From: JACQNR01 sp049515175
Lineage (GTDB): Bacteria; Acidobacteriota; Terriglobia; UBA7540
Assembly (NCBI GenBank): GCA_049515175.1
Contig: JBEKUI010000258.1
Span: 1-6,413, forward strand
Direction of reading: 5' to 3'
DNA: 6,413 nucleotides
Shown: piece by piece, positions 1 to 4,617 of the stretch
Layout of the letters: each line of letters begins with the position of its first letter
How positions within the stretch are numbered: the stretch's first letter is position 1
Position numbers and translations under genes: made by a program
Notes under the pieces: model-generated
Seen by the model: only the letters and a program-made list of their open reading frames with translations
Told to the model about the DNA's origin: nothing
Databases searched by the model: none

Positions 1-1
1 C

Positions 2-538
2 GTGGCGCGCCTGGCGGAATCGGCCGGGGTTGAGGCGATTGCGGTTCACCCCCGCACGCGGTTGCAGGGCTTCAGCGGCCGCGCCGACTGGCAGATCATT
101 GGCGAGGTCAAACAGGCCGTGCGCATTCCCGTCATCGGCAACGGCGACGTCATGACTCCGCGCGACGCGGAAGCGTTGCACGCACAGACGGGATGCGACG
201 CCGTCATGATTGGCCGCGCCGCCGCCACCAATCCCTGGATATTCCGCCAGATGGAGGAGTACTTCCGGCAGGGAACTTATGCAGAACCCACGGCGGCGGA
301 CCGCTACCAGCTAATTCGCACTTACTACACCATGCTGGCGGAAGAAGAAACGCCGGGAGCGATTGGCAAGATGAAGCAGTTTGCGAGCTGGTTCACGCAC
401 GGCGTACGCAACGGCGCGGAATTACGCCGCAGCGTGCAGAGCGCCCGTGAGGTGCGGGAAGTTCTGGAGCGCGTGGATGCGTTCTTTGCAGGGCAAGCCG
501 CCCACGCCCCGGTTCCGCCCGAAGTCGTGACCTACTGA
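2..538 (+). CDS. dusB: tRNA-dihydrouridine synthase, DusB-like (3' part, 5' end outside window)
   Basis: This is the C-terminal 178 residues of an FMN-dependent enzyme that reduces specific uridines in the tRNA D-loop region to dihydrouridine using NADPH. The frame is open to the left edge, so GTG at 2 is an internal valine codon rather than the start. Counting it as residue 1, I see the end of the TIM barrel: HPRTR at 16-20 followed by QGFSGRADW (FMN and substrate side), IGNGD at 45-49 (FMN phosphate binding), and GCDAVMIGRAA then NPWIF at about 64-81, the family signature. The helical tRNA-binding domain follows, with KMKQFASWF at about 124-132. DusB proteins are usually about 320-340 residues, so roughly 150 are missing, including the catalytic cysteine. 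The usual HGRTR is HPRTR here, a variant I believe occurs elsewhere in the family. The DusB rather than DusA/DusC assignment is by resemblance only. pilZ follows closely, so the two are probably co-transcribed. Confidence 0.93.
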   Translation: MARLAESAGVEAIAVHPRTRLQGFSGRADWQIIGEVKQAVRIPVIGNGDVMTPRDAEALHAQTGCDAVMIGRAAATNPWIFRQMEEYFRQGTYAEPTAADRYQLIRTYYTMLAEEETPGAIGKMKQFASWFTHGVRNGAELRRSVQSAREVREVLERVDAFFAGQAAHAPVPPEVVTY

Positions 539-546
539 GCCGTAGC

Positions 547-553
547 GAAGGAG
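547..553 (+). promoter_or_regulatory. Shine-Dalgarno site that decides the pilZ start
   Basis: GAAGGAG at 547-553 is a strong ribosome-binding sequence. Its last G is the first base of the GTG at 553, so that GTG cannot be served by it. The TTG at 562 lies 8 nt downstream, which is ideal spacing. Confidence 0.7.
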
Positions 554-561
554 TGAAGCCT

Positions 562-891
562 TTGGAACAGAGAGCCCAGCACAGAATTCATTCCGCCGTT
601 CCCGTTCAGATTCGCGGGGTCGATGCCCAGGGCGAGTCTTTTGAAGAATTCACGGAGGCCGTGGAGGTCAGCCGGCGGGGCCTCTCAGTGCTCACGAGAA
701 GAAACCTGGCGGAGCTTGCGCGCCTCACGGTCGTTCTTCCCGGGCGCGGCCCTTTACGGCCCGGGGAAGGCCCAACGGACTTCTTCGCCGAAGCTGCGGT
801 GGTTCGAGTCCAAAATGAGGGGGAGTTCAATCGCGTGAGTATTCGTTTCGTGGGCGCCACTCTCTCCACCTACACGGCGGAGACGGCCTGA
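562..891 (+). CDS. Small single-domain PilZ protein (putative c-di-GMP receptor)
   Basis: I prefer the TTG at 562 as start (109 residues), from the Shine-Dalgarno position. A GTG at 553 would add three residues. PilZ domains are beta-barrels that bind cyclic di-GMP through an N-terminal RxxxR and a [D/N]xSxxG motif, and they control motility, polysaccharide export or transcription. Numbered from TTG 562, RAQHR at 4-8 supplies the RxxxR, followed by a beta-strand AVPVQIRG. EVSRRG at 35-40 is the second motif, with Glu where Asp or Asn is expected. The C-terminus ends in the typical strand FNRVSIRFV. The protein has no signal peptide, membrane segment or fused output domain, so it would be a cytoplasmic stand-alone adaptor. 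It lies 23 nt after the dus stop and probably shares its transcript. Identification as PilZ is good; actual c-di-GMP binding is uncertain because of the Glu substitution. Confidence 0.82.
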   Translation: MEQRAQHRIHSAVPVQIRGVDAQGESFEEFTEAVEVSRRGLSVLTRRNLAELARLTVVLPGRGPLRPGEGPTDFFAEAAVVRVQNEGEFNRVSIRFVGATLSTYTAETA

Positions 892-902
892 GTGCCGGAA
901 CT

Positions 903-938
903 GGGGCCTGAGGATCAGGCACTAGCCCCCTTTCTTTT
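903..938 (+). terminator. Possible Rho-independent terminator after pilZ
   Basis: Eleven bases after the pilZ stop there is an inner hairpin CCTGA-GGA-TCAGG (907-919). It is flanked by GGGG (903-906) and CCCC (926-929), with a one-sided CACTAG bulge, and is followed by TTTCTTTT (931-938). It would end the dus-pilZ transcript. It overlaps the last codons and stop of the convergent rsmI. The bulged stem and interrupted T-run make this a moderate call. Confidence 0.4.
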
Positions 939-1782
939 CCCCCTGCAATTGACGGTACGCTTCGCTGCGAGAGATGCCGCGCTTCCGGGCGACAGCTTTG
1001 AGGGCGGCGCGCTCATCGAGGCCTTCAGCCGCCATGACTTGTGTTACTTCCTCGCGAATTGTAGATCCCGAGGTAGCCACGGGAAGAGTCGCCAATTGCG
1101 GCGCGGCAAGGACAGTAACCTCGCCCTTCACTGGCTTCTTCTTCAACCGGCTCAGAACTTCGGAGGCCGTTCCGCGCAGAAACTCCTCGTGCACCTTCGT
1201 CACTTCGCGGGCCACGACGACCGGTGGGTCGCCCAGCACATCTCGCAGGTCGGCGAGCATGTCCACTAATCGATGGGGCGCTTCGTAGAAGACCAGCGTC
1301 TTGCTTACACCCTTCATCTCCTCGAGCGCCTTGCGCCGCTGCCCTTTCTTGCTGGGCAAGAAACCGAGGAAACGAAACTTGTCCACGGGCAGGCCCGCCG
1401 CGGAGAGTGCCGCCACAATCGCCGACGCGCCGGGTATGGGAACAACGGGGATATTATGCCGAATGGCCAGAGAGACCAGGCGGTGGCCCGGGTCGGAAAT
1501 CACCGGCATTCCCGCGTCTGAAACCAGGGCGATGTGACTTCCCTCCTCGAGCTGCAGCACGAGCTCGGGGGCACGGGTCAGTTCGTTGTGTTCATGATAA
1601 CTGATGGTCGGAGTCTTGATGGAATAGTGGTTCAAGAGTCGCTGCGTCCGCCGCGTGTCCTCGCAGGCAATCAAGTCTGCTTCCTTGAGCGTGCGCAGGG
1701 CGCGAAAAGTAATATCTTCCAGGTTGCCGATCGGCGTGCCCACGAGGAAAAGCATTCCTGCCGGCTTGGCTGCTGGGGTCAT
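922..1782 (-). CDS. rsmI: 16S rRNA (cytidine(1402)-2'-O)-methyltransferase RsmI
   Basis: RsmI uses S-adenosylmethionine to methylate the 2'-OH of C1402 in the 30S decoding centre, tuning start-codon selection and fidelity. The 286-residue product matches the usual length (about 280-290) and carries the whole tetrapyrrole-methylase-fold signature: VGTPIGNLEDIT at 14-25, ACEDTRRT at 39-46, LVSDAGMPVISDPG at 86-99, PIPGASA at 115-121, FLPSKKGQR at 141-149, FYEAPHRL at 165-172 and REVTKVHEEFLRG at 192-204. A C-terminal helical region (about 240-280) corresponds to the small RsmI C-terminal helix-turn-helix domain. I chose ATG 1782: GAGAG lies about 6 nt upstream, whereas the internal ATG at residue 10 has AGGA directly abutting it. 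The gene is convergent with pilZ and divergent from fmdB, so it is probably monocistronic. In-frame and intact. Confidence 0.97.
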   Translation of the reverse strand: MTPAAKPAGMLFLVGTPIGNLEDITFRALRTLKEADLIACEDTRRTQRLLNHYSIKTPTISYHEHNELTRAPELVLQLEEGSHIALVSDAGMPVISDPGHRLVSLAIRHNIPVVPIPGASAIVAALSAAGLPVDKFRFLGFLPSKKGQRRKALEEMKGVSKTLVFYEAPHRLVDMLADLRDVLGDPPVVVAREVTKVHEEFLRGTASEVLSRLKKKPVKGEVTVLAAPQLATLPVATSGSTIREEVTQVMAAEGLDERAALKAVARKRGISRSEAYRQLQGEKKGG

Positions 1783-1824
1783 AACCTACTCTCTGCACAA
1801 ATGAAGATGGACATGTTCGGTCAC

Positions 1825-1853
1825 AGTTTATCAACTCACTCTCCCAGCGGCAA
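1825..1853 (-). promoter_or_regulatory. Candidate promoter for rsmI
   Basis: On the minus strand, TTGCCG (-35, plus positions 1848-1853) and TAAACT (-10, plus positions 1825-1830) are separated by exactly 17 bp. Each hexamer matches four of six consensus bases. The predicted transcript would start near 1818, giving a leader of about 36 nt before the rsmI ATG. Confidence 0.4.
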
Positions 1854-1857
1854 CGCC

Positions 1858-1877
1858 CAAAAGCGTCCGGGCTTTTG
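1858..1877. repeat. Perfect 7-bp inverted repeat between the divergent rsmI and fmdB promoters
   Basis: CAAAAGC (1858-1864) and GCTTTTG (1871-1877) are perfect inverted arms with a 6-nt spacer. The right arm includes the first three bases of the fmdB -35 hexamer (1875-1880). The left arm lies just upstream of the rsmI -35. The position suits an operator for a dimeric regulator. It could also be chance. Confidence 0.45.
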
Positions 1878-1904
1878 ACCGTGGATTTTCGGCGGTGCTA
1901 TAAT
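1875..1904 (+). promoter_or_regulatory. Strong sigma-70-type promoter for fmdB
   Basis: TTGACC (1875-1880) and a perfect TATAAT (1899-1904) are spaced by 18 bp, and a TG at 1896-1897 makes an extended -10 (TGCTATAAT). Transcription would start near 1911, leaving a leader of about 24 nt that is little more than the ribosome-binding site. This is the best promoter match in the window. Confidence 0.75.
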
Positions 1905-1922
1905 GGAATAGGGTTCCCTGCC

Positions 1923-1928
1923 GGAGGA
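1923..1928 (+). promoter_or_regulatory. Shine-Dalgarno site that decides the fmdB start
   Basis: GGAGGA at 1923-1928 abuts the ATG at 1929, which is too close for that ATG to be used. The in-frame TTG at 1935 lies 6 nt beyond it and begins the sequence MPLYEYQC, the family's conserved N-terminus. Confidence 0.75.
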
Positions 1929-1934
1929 ATGGAT

Positions 1935-2225
1935 TTGCCGCTTTACGAGTACCAGTGTGGGAAGTGTGGCGTGACGATTGAGAAGATCCAGAAGTTTTCG
2001 GATGCGCCGCTCGAAAAGTGCGAGAAATGCGGGGGCCGGCTCGAGCGCCTGGTCTCCTCCTCCGCCATCCAGTTCAAGGGCAGCGGCTGGTACGTCACCG
2101 ACTACCCCCGGAAATCATCTTCGACCGCGTCAACAAACTCATCCTCTGCCAAGAGTGAGCCCTCTGCCGAAGCCAAGAAGAGTCCCGACCCTGCGCCCAG
2201 CAAGCCGGCAGCGGAGAAAAAATAG
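1935..2225 (+). CDS. FmdB-family zinc-ribbon protein
   Basis: With TTG 1935 as start this is a 96-residue protein that opens MPLYEYQCGKCG, the canonical start of FmdB-type putative regulatory proteins. It has two CxxC knuckles, C8/C11 and C29/C32, which should bind one zinc. The motif FKGSGWYVTDY (47-57) is the second family hallmark. After residue 60 comes a low-complexity tail rich in Ser, Lys, Pro and Ala, expected to be disordered. The family is named after a regulator of formamidase/amidase genes in Methylophilus, but most members are uncharacterised, so neither a DNA-binding nor a regulatory role can be claimed here. The nearer ATG (1929) and a TTG (1875, inside the promoter) are rejected as starts. 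Its own strong promoter and convergence with galU suggest a single-gene transcript. Confidence 0.9.
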   Translation: MPLYEYQCGKCGVTIEKIQKFSDAPLEKCEKCGGRLERLVSSSAIQFKGSGWYVTDYPRKSSSTASTNSSSAKSEPSAEAKKSPDPAPSKPAAEKK

Positions 2226-2257
2226 CGTGAATTTCCCGCGCGATTCTAGCCCAACGC
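2216..2257 (-). terminator. Weak candidate terminator after galU
   Basis: Read on the minus strand just past the galU stop, GCGT and GAAT (separated by a 7-nt bulge) can pair with ATTCACGC, followed by TA and six T residues. In plus coordinates the uninterrupted arm is 2225-2232 and the A-run is 2217-2222. The A-run is also the Lys-Lys end of fmdB. The large bulge and 10-nt loop make it doubtful. Confidence 0.25.
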
Positions 2258-2258
2258 C

Positions 2259-3137
2259 TCAGAGCTTCAGCGACTTCAAATAGCGGCGAAACGGTTTGGA
2301 AAGGTCCGGGCGCTTAAGCGCCATCTCCACGGTGGCTTGCAAGAACCCCAGCTTGTCGCCCGCGTCGTGCCGAGTCCCTTCAAAAAGATAGCCATAGACG
2401 GGTTCACTCTTGAGCAGCCGCCGAATGCCGTCGGTGAGCTGAATCTCGCCGCCGGCACCCGGCCGCGTGGCGTCGAGCGCGCGGAAGATCCCGGGAGTCA
2501 GAATGTAACGCCCGATAATGGCGAGGTTGGAGGGTGCACTCTCGGGAGCGGGCTTCTCGACCATGTCCTCAATCCGGAAAAGTCTCCCGTCCCAGCGGCC
2601 GCCGGAAACCGCCTTGCCGCGGATAATTCCGTAACTCGAAACCGCTTGCCGCGGCACGCGCTGCATGGCCACGACGCTTGCGCCATAGTGCTCAGCGACG
2701 GCCATCATCTGCTTCAGGCATGGCACGCGGCTGTCGATAATGTCATCGGACAGGACCACGGCAAACGGCTCGTCACCGACCAGTTCCCGCGATATCAGGA
2801 TGGCATGCCCCAGCCCTTTCGGCAGTTGTTGGCGGACGTAGGTGACCTGAAGGAGTTTGGAGATCGACCGCATTTGCGCCCGCAAATCCTCTTTGTTCCG
2901 GCCGGCCAGCTCGTGTTCAAGCTCCAGAGAAACGTCGAAGTGGTCCTCGATGGCCTTTTTCCCGCGCCCGGTCACGAAGATCACAAGCGGAATGCCCGAG
3001 GCGGCCACCTCCTCGACGGCATACTGCACCAGAGGCTTGTCAACGATCGGCAGCATCTCCTTGGGCTGAGCCTTGGTGGCCGGCAAGAACCGTGTCCCCA
3101 GCCCCGCAACAGGAAGAACTGCTTTGCGAATCTTCAT
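2259..3137 (-). CDS. galU: UTP-glucose-1-phosphate uridylyltransferase
   Basis: GalU makes UDP-glucose and pyrophosphate from UTP and glucose-1-phosphate, the cytoplasmic sugar donor for LPS, capsule, glycolipids, trehalose and galactose interconversion. The 292 residues match the family length. Motifs in order are AGLGTRFLPATK at 11-22 and PKEMLP at 25-30 (nucleotide loop with conserved Lys26), VDKPLVQY at 32-39, PKGLGHAI at 106-113, LSDDIID at 129-135 (metal-binding Asp), MVEKP at 192-196, AIIGRYIL at 206-213, GEIQLTDGI at 230-238 and RHDAGDKLG at 256-264. ATG 3137 is preceded by GAGGGA at 4-5 nt spacing on the minus strand, and MKIRKAVLPVAGLGTR is the expected N-terminus. The gene stands alone, convergent with fmdB and divergent from tsaD. 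GalF-like paralogues cannot be fully excluded, but the intact motifs favour active GalU. Confidence 0.97.
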   Translation of the reverse strand: MKIRKAVLPVAGLGTRFLPATKAQPKEMLPIVDKPLVQYAVEEVAASGIPLVIFVTGRGKKAIEDHFDVSLELEHELAGRNKEDLRAQMRSISKLLQVTYVRQQLPKGLGHAILISRELVGDEPFAVVLSDDIIDSRVPCLKQMMAVAEHYGASVVAMQRVPRQAVSSYGIIRGKAVSGGRWDGRLFRIEDMVEKPAPESAPSNLAIIGRYILTPGIFRALDATRPGAGGEIQLTDGIRRLLKSEPVYGYLFEGTRHDAGDKLGFLQATVEMALKRPDLSKPFRRYLKSLKL

Positions 3138-3141
3138 AATT

Positions 3142-3146
3142 CCCTC
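3142..3146 (-). promoter_or_regulatory. galU ribosome-binding site
   Basis: On the minus strand GAGGG lies 4 nt upstream of ATG 3137, which confirms the start. Confidence 0.65.
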
Positions 3147-3180
3147 AGGTCGGTCGAATTGCTCCAGACTCCAGAGGGCC

Positions 3181-3210
3181 AGTGTATCGCTGCCAGTAAA
3201 GCGCCGTCAA
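3181..3210 (-). promoter_or_regulatory. Candidate promoter for galU
   Basis: On the minus strand TTGACG (plus positions 3205-3210) is followed after 18 bp by TACACT (plus positions 3181-3186). The -35 matches five of six consensus bases and the -10 four of six. A start near 3174 would give a leader of about 37 nt. Confidence 0.5.
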
Positions 3211-3326
3211 AGGAGAAGCGCAGCGGATCGCAGGCTAAATGGCTTAACAGCCTGTTCCCAGCCGGTCCGGATGGGCACGAAAAACATTAGGCGTAGTCTG
3301 AACAACATTACCGAATGGTCATTGTC

Positions 3327-3347
3327 TTCTGCCTTCTGCCGTCTGCC
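3327..3347 (+). repeat. Short heptamer tandem repeat
   Basis: Two exact TTCTGCC units (3327-3333 and 3334-3340) are followed by a third, GTCTGCC (3341-3347), and by a decayed GTCCATC. The tract sits in the galU-tsaD intergenic region, about 50-70 bp before the tsaD ATG, where a tsaD -35 region would lie. Confidence 0.55.
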
Positions 3348-3365
3348 GTCCATCCCGTACGGTCG

Positions 3366-3374
3366 TGCTAACAT
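3366..3374 (+). promoter_or_regulatory. Possible extended -10 promoter for tsaD
   Basis: TGCTAACAT at 3366-3374 is an extended -10 (TG, one base, then TAACAT, five of six consensus). No -35 is recognisable 16-18 bp upstream, where the heptamer repeat ends. The 8-bp palindrome CCGTACGG (3355-3362) lies just before it. The transcript would start near 3381, leaving only about 15 nt before the ATG. Confidence 0.35.
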
Positions 3375-3395
3375 GATTCGAGAGGCAAGGGGAAG

Positions 3396-4526
3396 ATGCT
3401 CATTTTAGGAATCGAGTCCAGTTGTGATGAGACGGCCGCGGCGGTGGTTGCTGATGGCGAGCGGATCCTGTCCAACGTTGTCGCCTCGCAGGTCCTTACC
3501 CATGAGAAGTATGGTGGCGTAGTCCCTGAACTTGCTTCCCGCGAGCACCTGCGCAAGATCAATCTGGTTGTGGATGAAGCGCTGGCCCGCGCCCAGATTC
3601 GGCTGGAAGCGGTTGATGGGCTCGCCGTGACTGAAGGCCCCGGTCTGATCGGTTCACTCCTCGTGGGACTGGTTTACGGCAAAGCTCTGGCGCTCTCGCT
3701 CGGCAAGCCGCTGGTCGGCGTTAATCACCTGGAAGGTCACATTCACGCCGTGCTGCTCGAAAACAAGCGGGCGCGCGCTGTCGGCACGACGGCGGAAGAA
3801 GCGAAGCTGCCCGCGGTGACGCTGGTTGTCTCCGGCGGCCACACCAGCCTCTTCCGGGTGGAGGCTGAGGATCACGACGGCCGCACGACGTTCCGCTACC
3901 AGCCGCTCGGCCGGACGCGCGACGACGCCGCCGGCGAGGCCTTTGACAAAGTCGCCAAGCTCCTCGCGCTCGGCTACCCGGGTGGCCCGGTCATCGACCA
4001 GCTCTCGAGCTTCGGCGATCCCAAGGCGGTCGATTTCGGGCGCATCAAAATGAAGGGCAATCCGTTCGACTTCAGCTTCTCCGGCCTCAAGACCGCAGTG
4101 CTCTACCGCGTGCGGGGGACCAACCTGGCCGCTGAAGCTGAGGCGCGCCGCGCCTGGCGCAAGACCGTTTCTGGCCGCGTGACCGCGGAGGAACTCCGCG
4201 CCCACTGCTCACCGGCCACGCTCGATCTTGTTGCCAGCTTCCAGCGCGCCGTGGTGGTGGACCTGGTGGCACGCAGCATGGCTGCCGCCGAGAACGCCGG
4301 CGTCGCGACGATTCTCGTCTCCGGCGGTGTGGCCTGCAATTCGCTCTTGCGCGCCCGCTTCAACGAAGCTGCAAGAGCCCACGCAATGGGAGTCTTCTTC
4401 CCTTCCCTGGAACTGTCCACGGACAACGCCGCGATGATTGCCGCAGCGGGTTACTACAAGCTGGCGGCCGGTGAGCGCGCCGGCATCCCGCTCACGGGCC
4501 ACGCCTCGTTCCCGCTGGGATCGTAG
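3396..4526 (+). CDS. tsaD: tRNA t6A37 threonylcarbamoyltransferase catalytic subunit TsaD
   Basis: TsaD, acting with TsaB and TsaE, transfers the threonylcarbamoyl group from TC-AMP (made by TsaC/Sua5) to A37 of ANN-decoding tRNAs. It is near-universal and usually essential. The fold is an ASKHA ATPase. Visible motifs are GIESSCDETAAAV at 5-17, the metal-binding HLEGH (His111 and His115), VSGGHTSLF at 145-153, DDAAGEAFDKVAKLL at 176-190, FSFSGLKTAV at 226-235, SGGVACNSLLR at 309-319 and STDNAAM at 341-347 with the third metal ligand Asp343. At 376 residues it exceeds the common 335-345. The extra length lies mainly at about 122-138 (before the VSGGH strand) and about 238-278 (after FSFSGLKT), both likely surface loops. 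ATG 3396 gives the family N-terminus; AAGGGG ends only 3 nt before it, with AGAGG 10 nt before it as an alternative site. tsaB, tsaC and tsaE are not in the window. Confidence 0.97.
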   Translation: MLILGIESSCDETAAAVVADGERILSNVVASQVLTHEKYGGVVPELASREHLRKINLVVDEALARAQIRLEAVDGLAVTEGPGLIGSLLVGLVYGKALALSLGKPLVGVNHLEGHIHAVLLENKRARAVGTTAEEAKLPAVTLVVSGGHTSLFRVEAEDHDGRTTFRYQPLGRTRDDAAGEAFDKVAKLLALGYPGGPVIDQLSSFGDPKAVDFGRIKMKGNPFDFSFSGLKTAVLYRVRGTNLAAEAEARRAWRKTVSGRVTAEELRAHCSPATLDLVASFQRAVVVDLVARSMAAAENAGVATILVSGGVACNSLLRARFNEAARAHAMGVFFPSLELSTDNAAMIAAAGYYKLAAGERAGIPLTGHASFPLGS

Positions 4527-4566
4527 CGCCCGTCTCACCCGGCACTATTTCTCGCTCAAATTCCGT

Positions 4567-4572
4567 TACAAT
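4567..4572 (+). promoter_or_regulatory. Candidate -10 element upstream of hyuA
   Basis: TACAAT at 4567-4572 matches five of six -10 bases and lies in the relatively AT-rich stretch after the tsaD stop. No good -35 is seen 16-18 bp upstream, so hyuA may instead be read through from tsaD or use another sigma factor. Confidence 0.3.
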
Positions 4573-4583
4573 GACCGCTCACT

Positions 4584-4600
4584 GCGGGTCCGAGGCCCGC
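4584..4600 (+). other. Stable GC hairpin in the hyuA leader
   Basis: GCGGGTC (4584-4590) pairs with GGCCCGC (4594-4600) across a CGA triloop, giving seven pairs of which one is G-U. It ends 17 nt before the hyuA ATG. No T-run follows, so it does not look like a tsaD terminator. It could influence translation or mRNA stability of hyuA. Confidence 0.5.
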
Positions 4601-4617
4601 GGCCTGGAAATTACTCC

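Noticed and set aside
892..1878. Several plus-strand open frames opposite rsmI (for example 892-1269 and 1224-1604)
   Set aside because: They overlap one another and a complete rsmI, with no motifs in their translations.
1875..1934. N-terminal extension of the FmdB protein starting at TTG 1875
   Set aside because: That TTG is the -35 hexamer of the gene's own promoter, and translation from it would run through the -10 and the Shine-Dalgarno site.
3231..3254. Inverted repeat CAGGCT / AGCCTG with a 12-nt loop between galU and tsaD
   Set aside because: The stem is only 6 bp with a long loop and no T-run, so it is not a terminator. An operator upstream of galU is possible but unsupported.
2337..3290. 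Plus-strand open frame of 317 codons opposite galU
   Set aside because: It is antisense to a clear galU, its product shows no family motif, and it continues through the galU promoter region.
3138..3395. Possible small RNA or tRNA-like gene in the galU-tsaD intergenic region
   Set aside because: I found no cloverleaf, T-loop consensus or convincing hairpin-plus-T-run. Only promoter candidates, a heptamer repeat and small palindromes are visible.
3654..4205. Minus-strand open frame of 183 codons opposite tsaD
   Set aside because: It is a shadow of tsaD codon bias, with no recognisable domain and no upstream ribosome-binding site noted.
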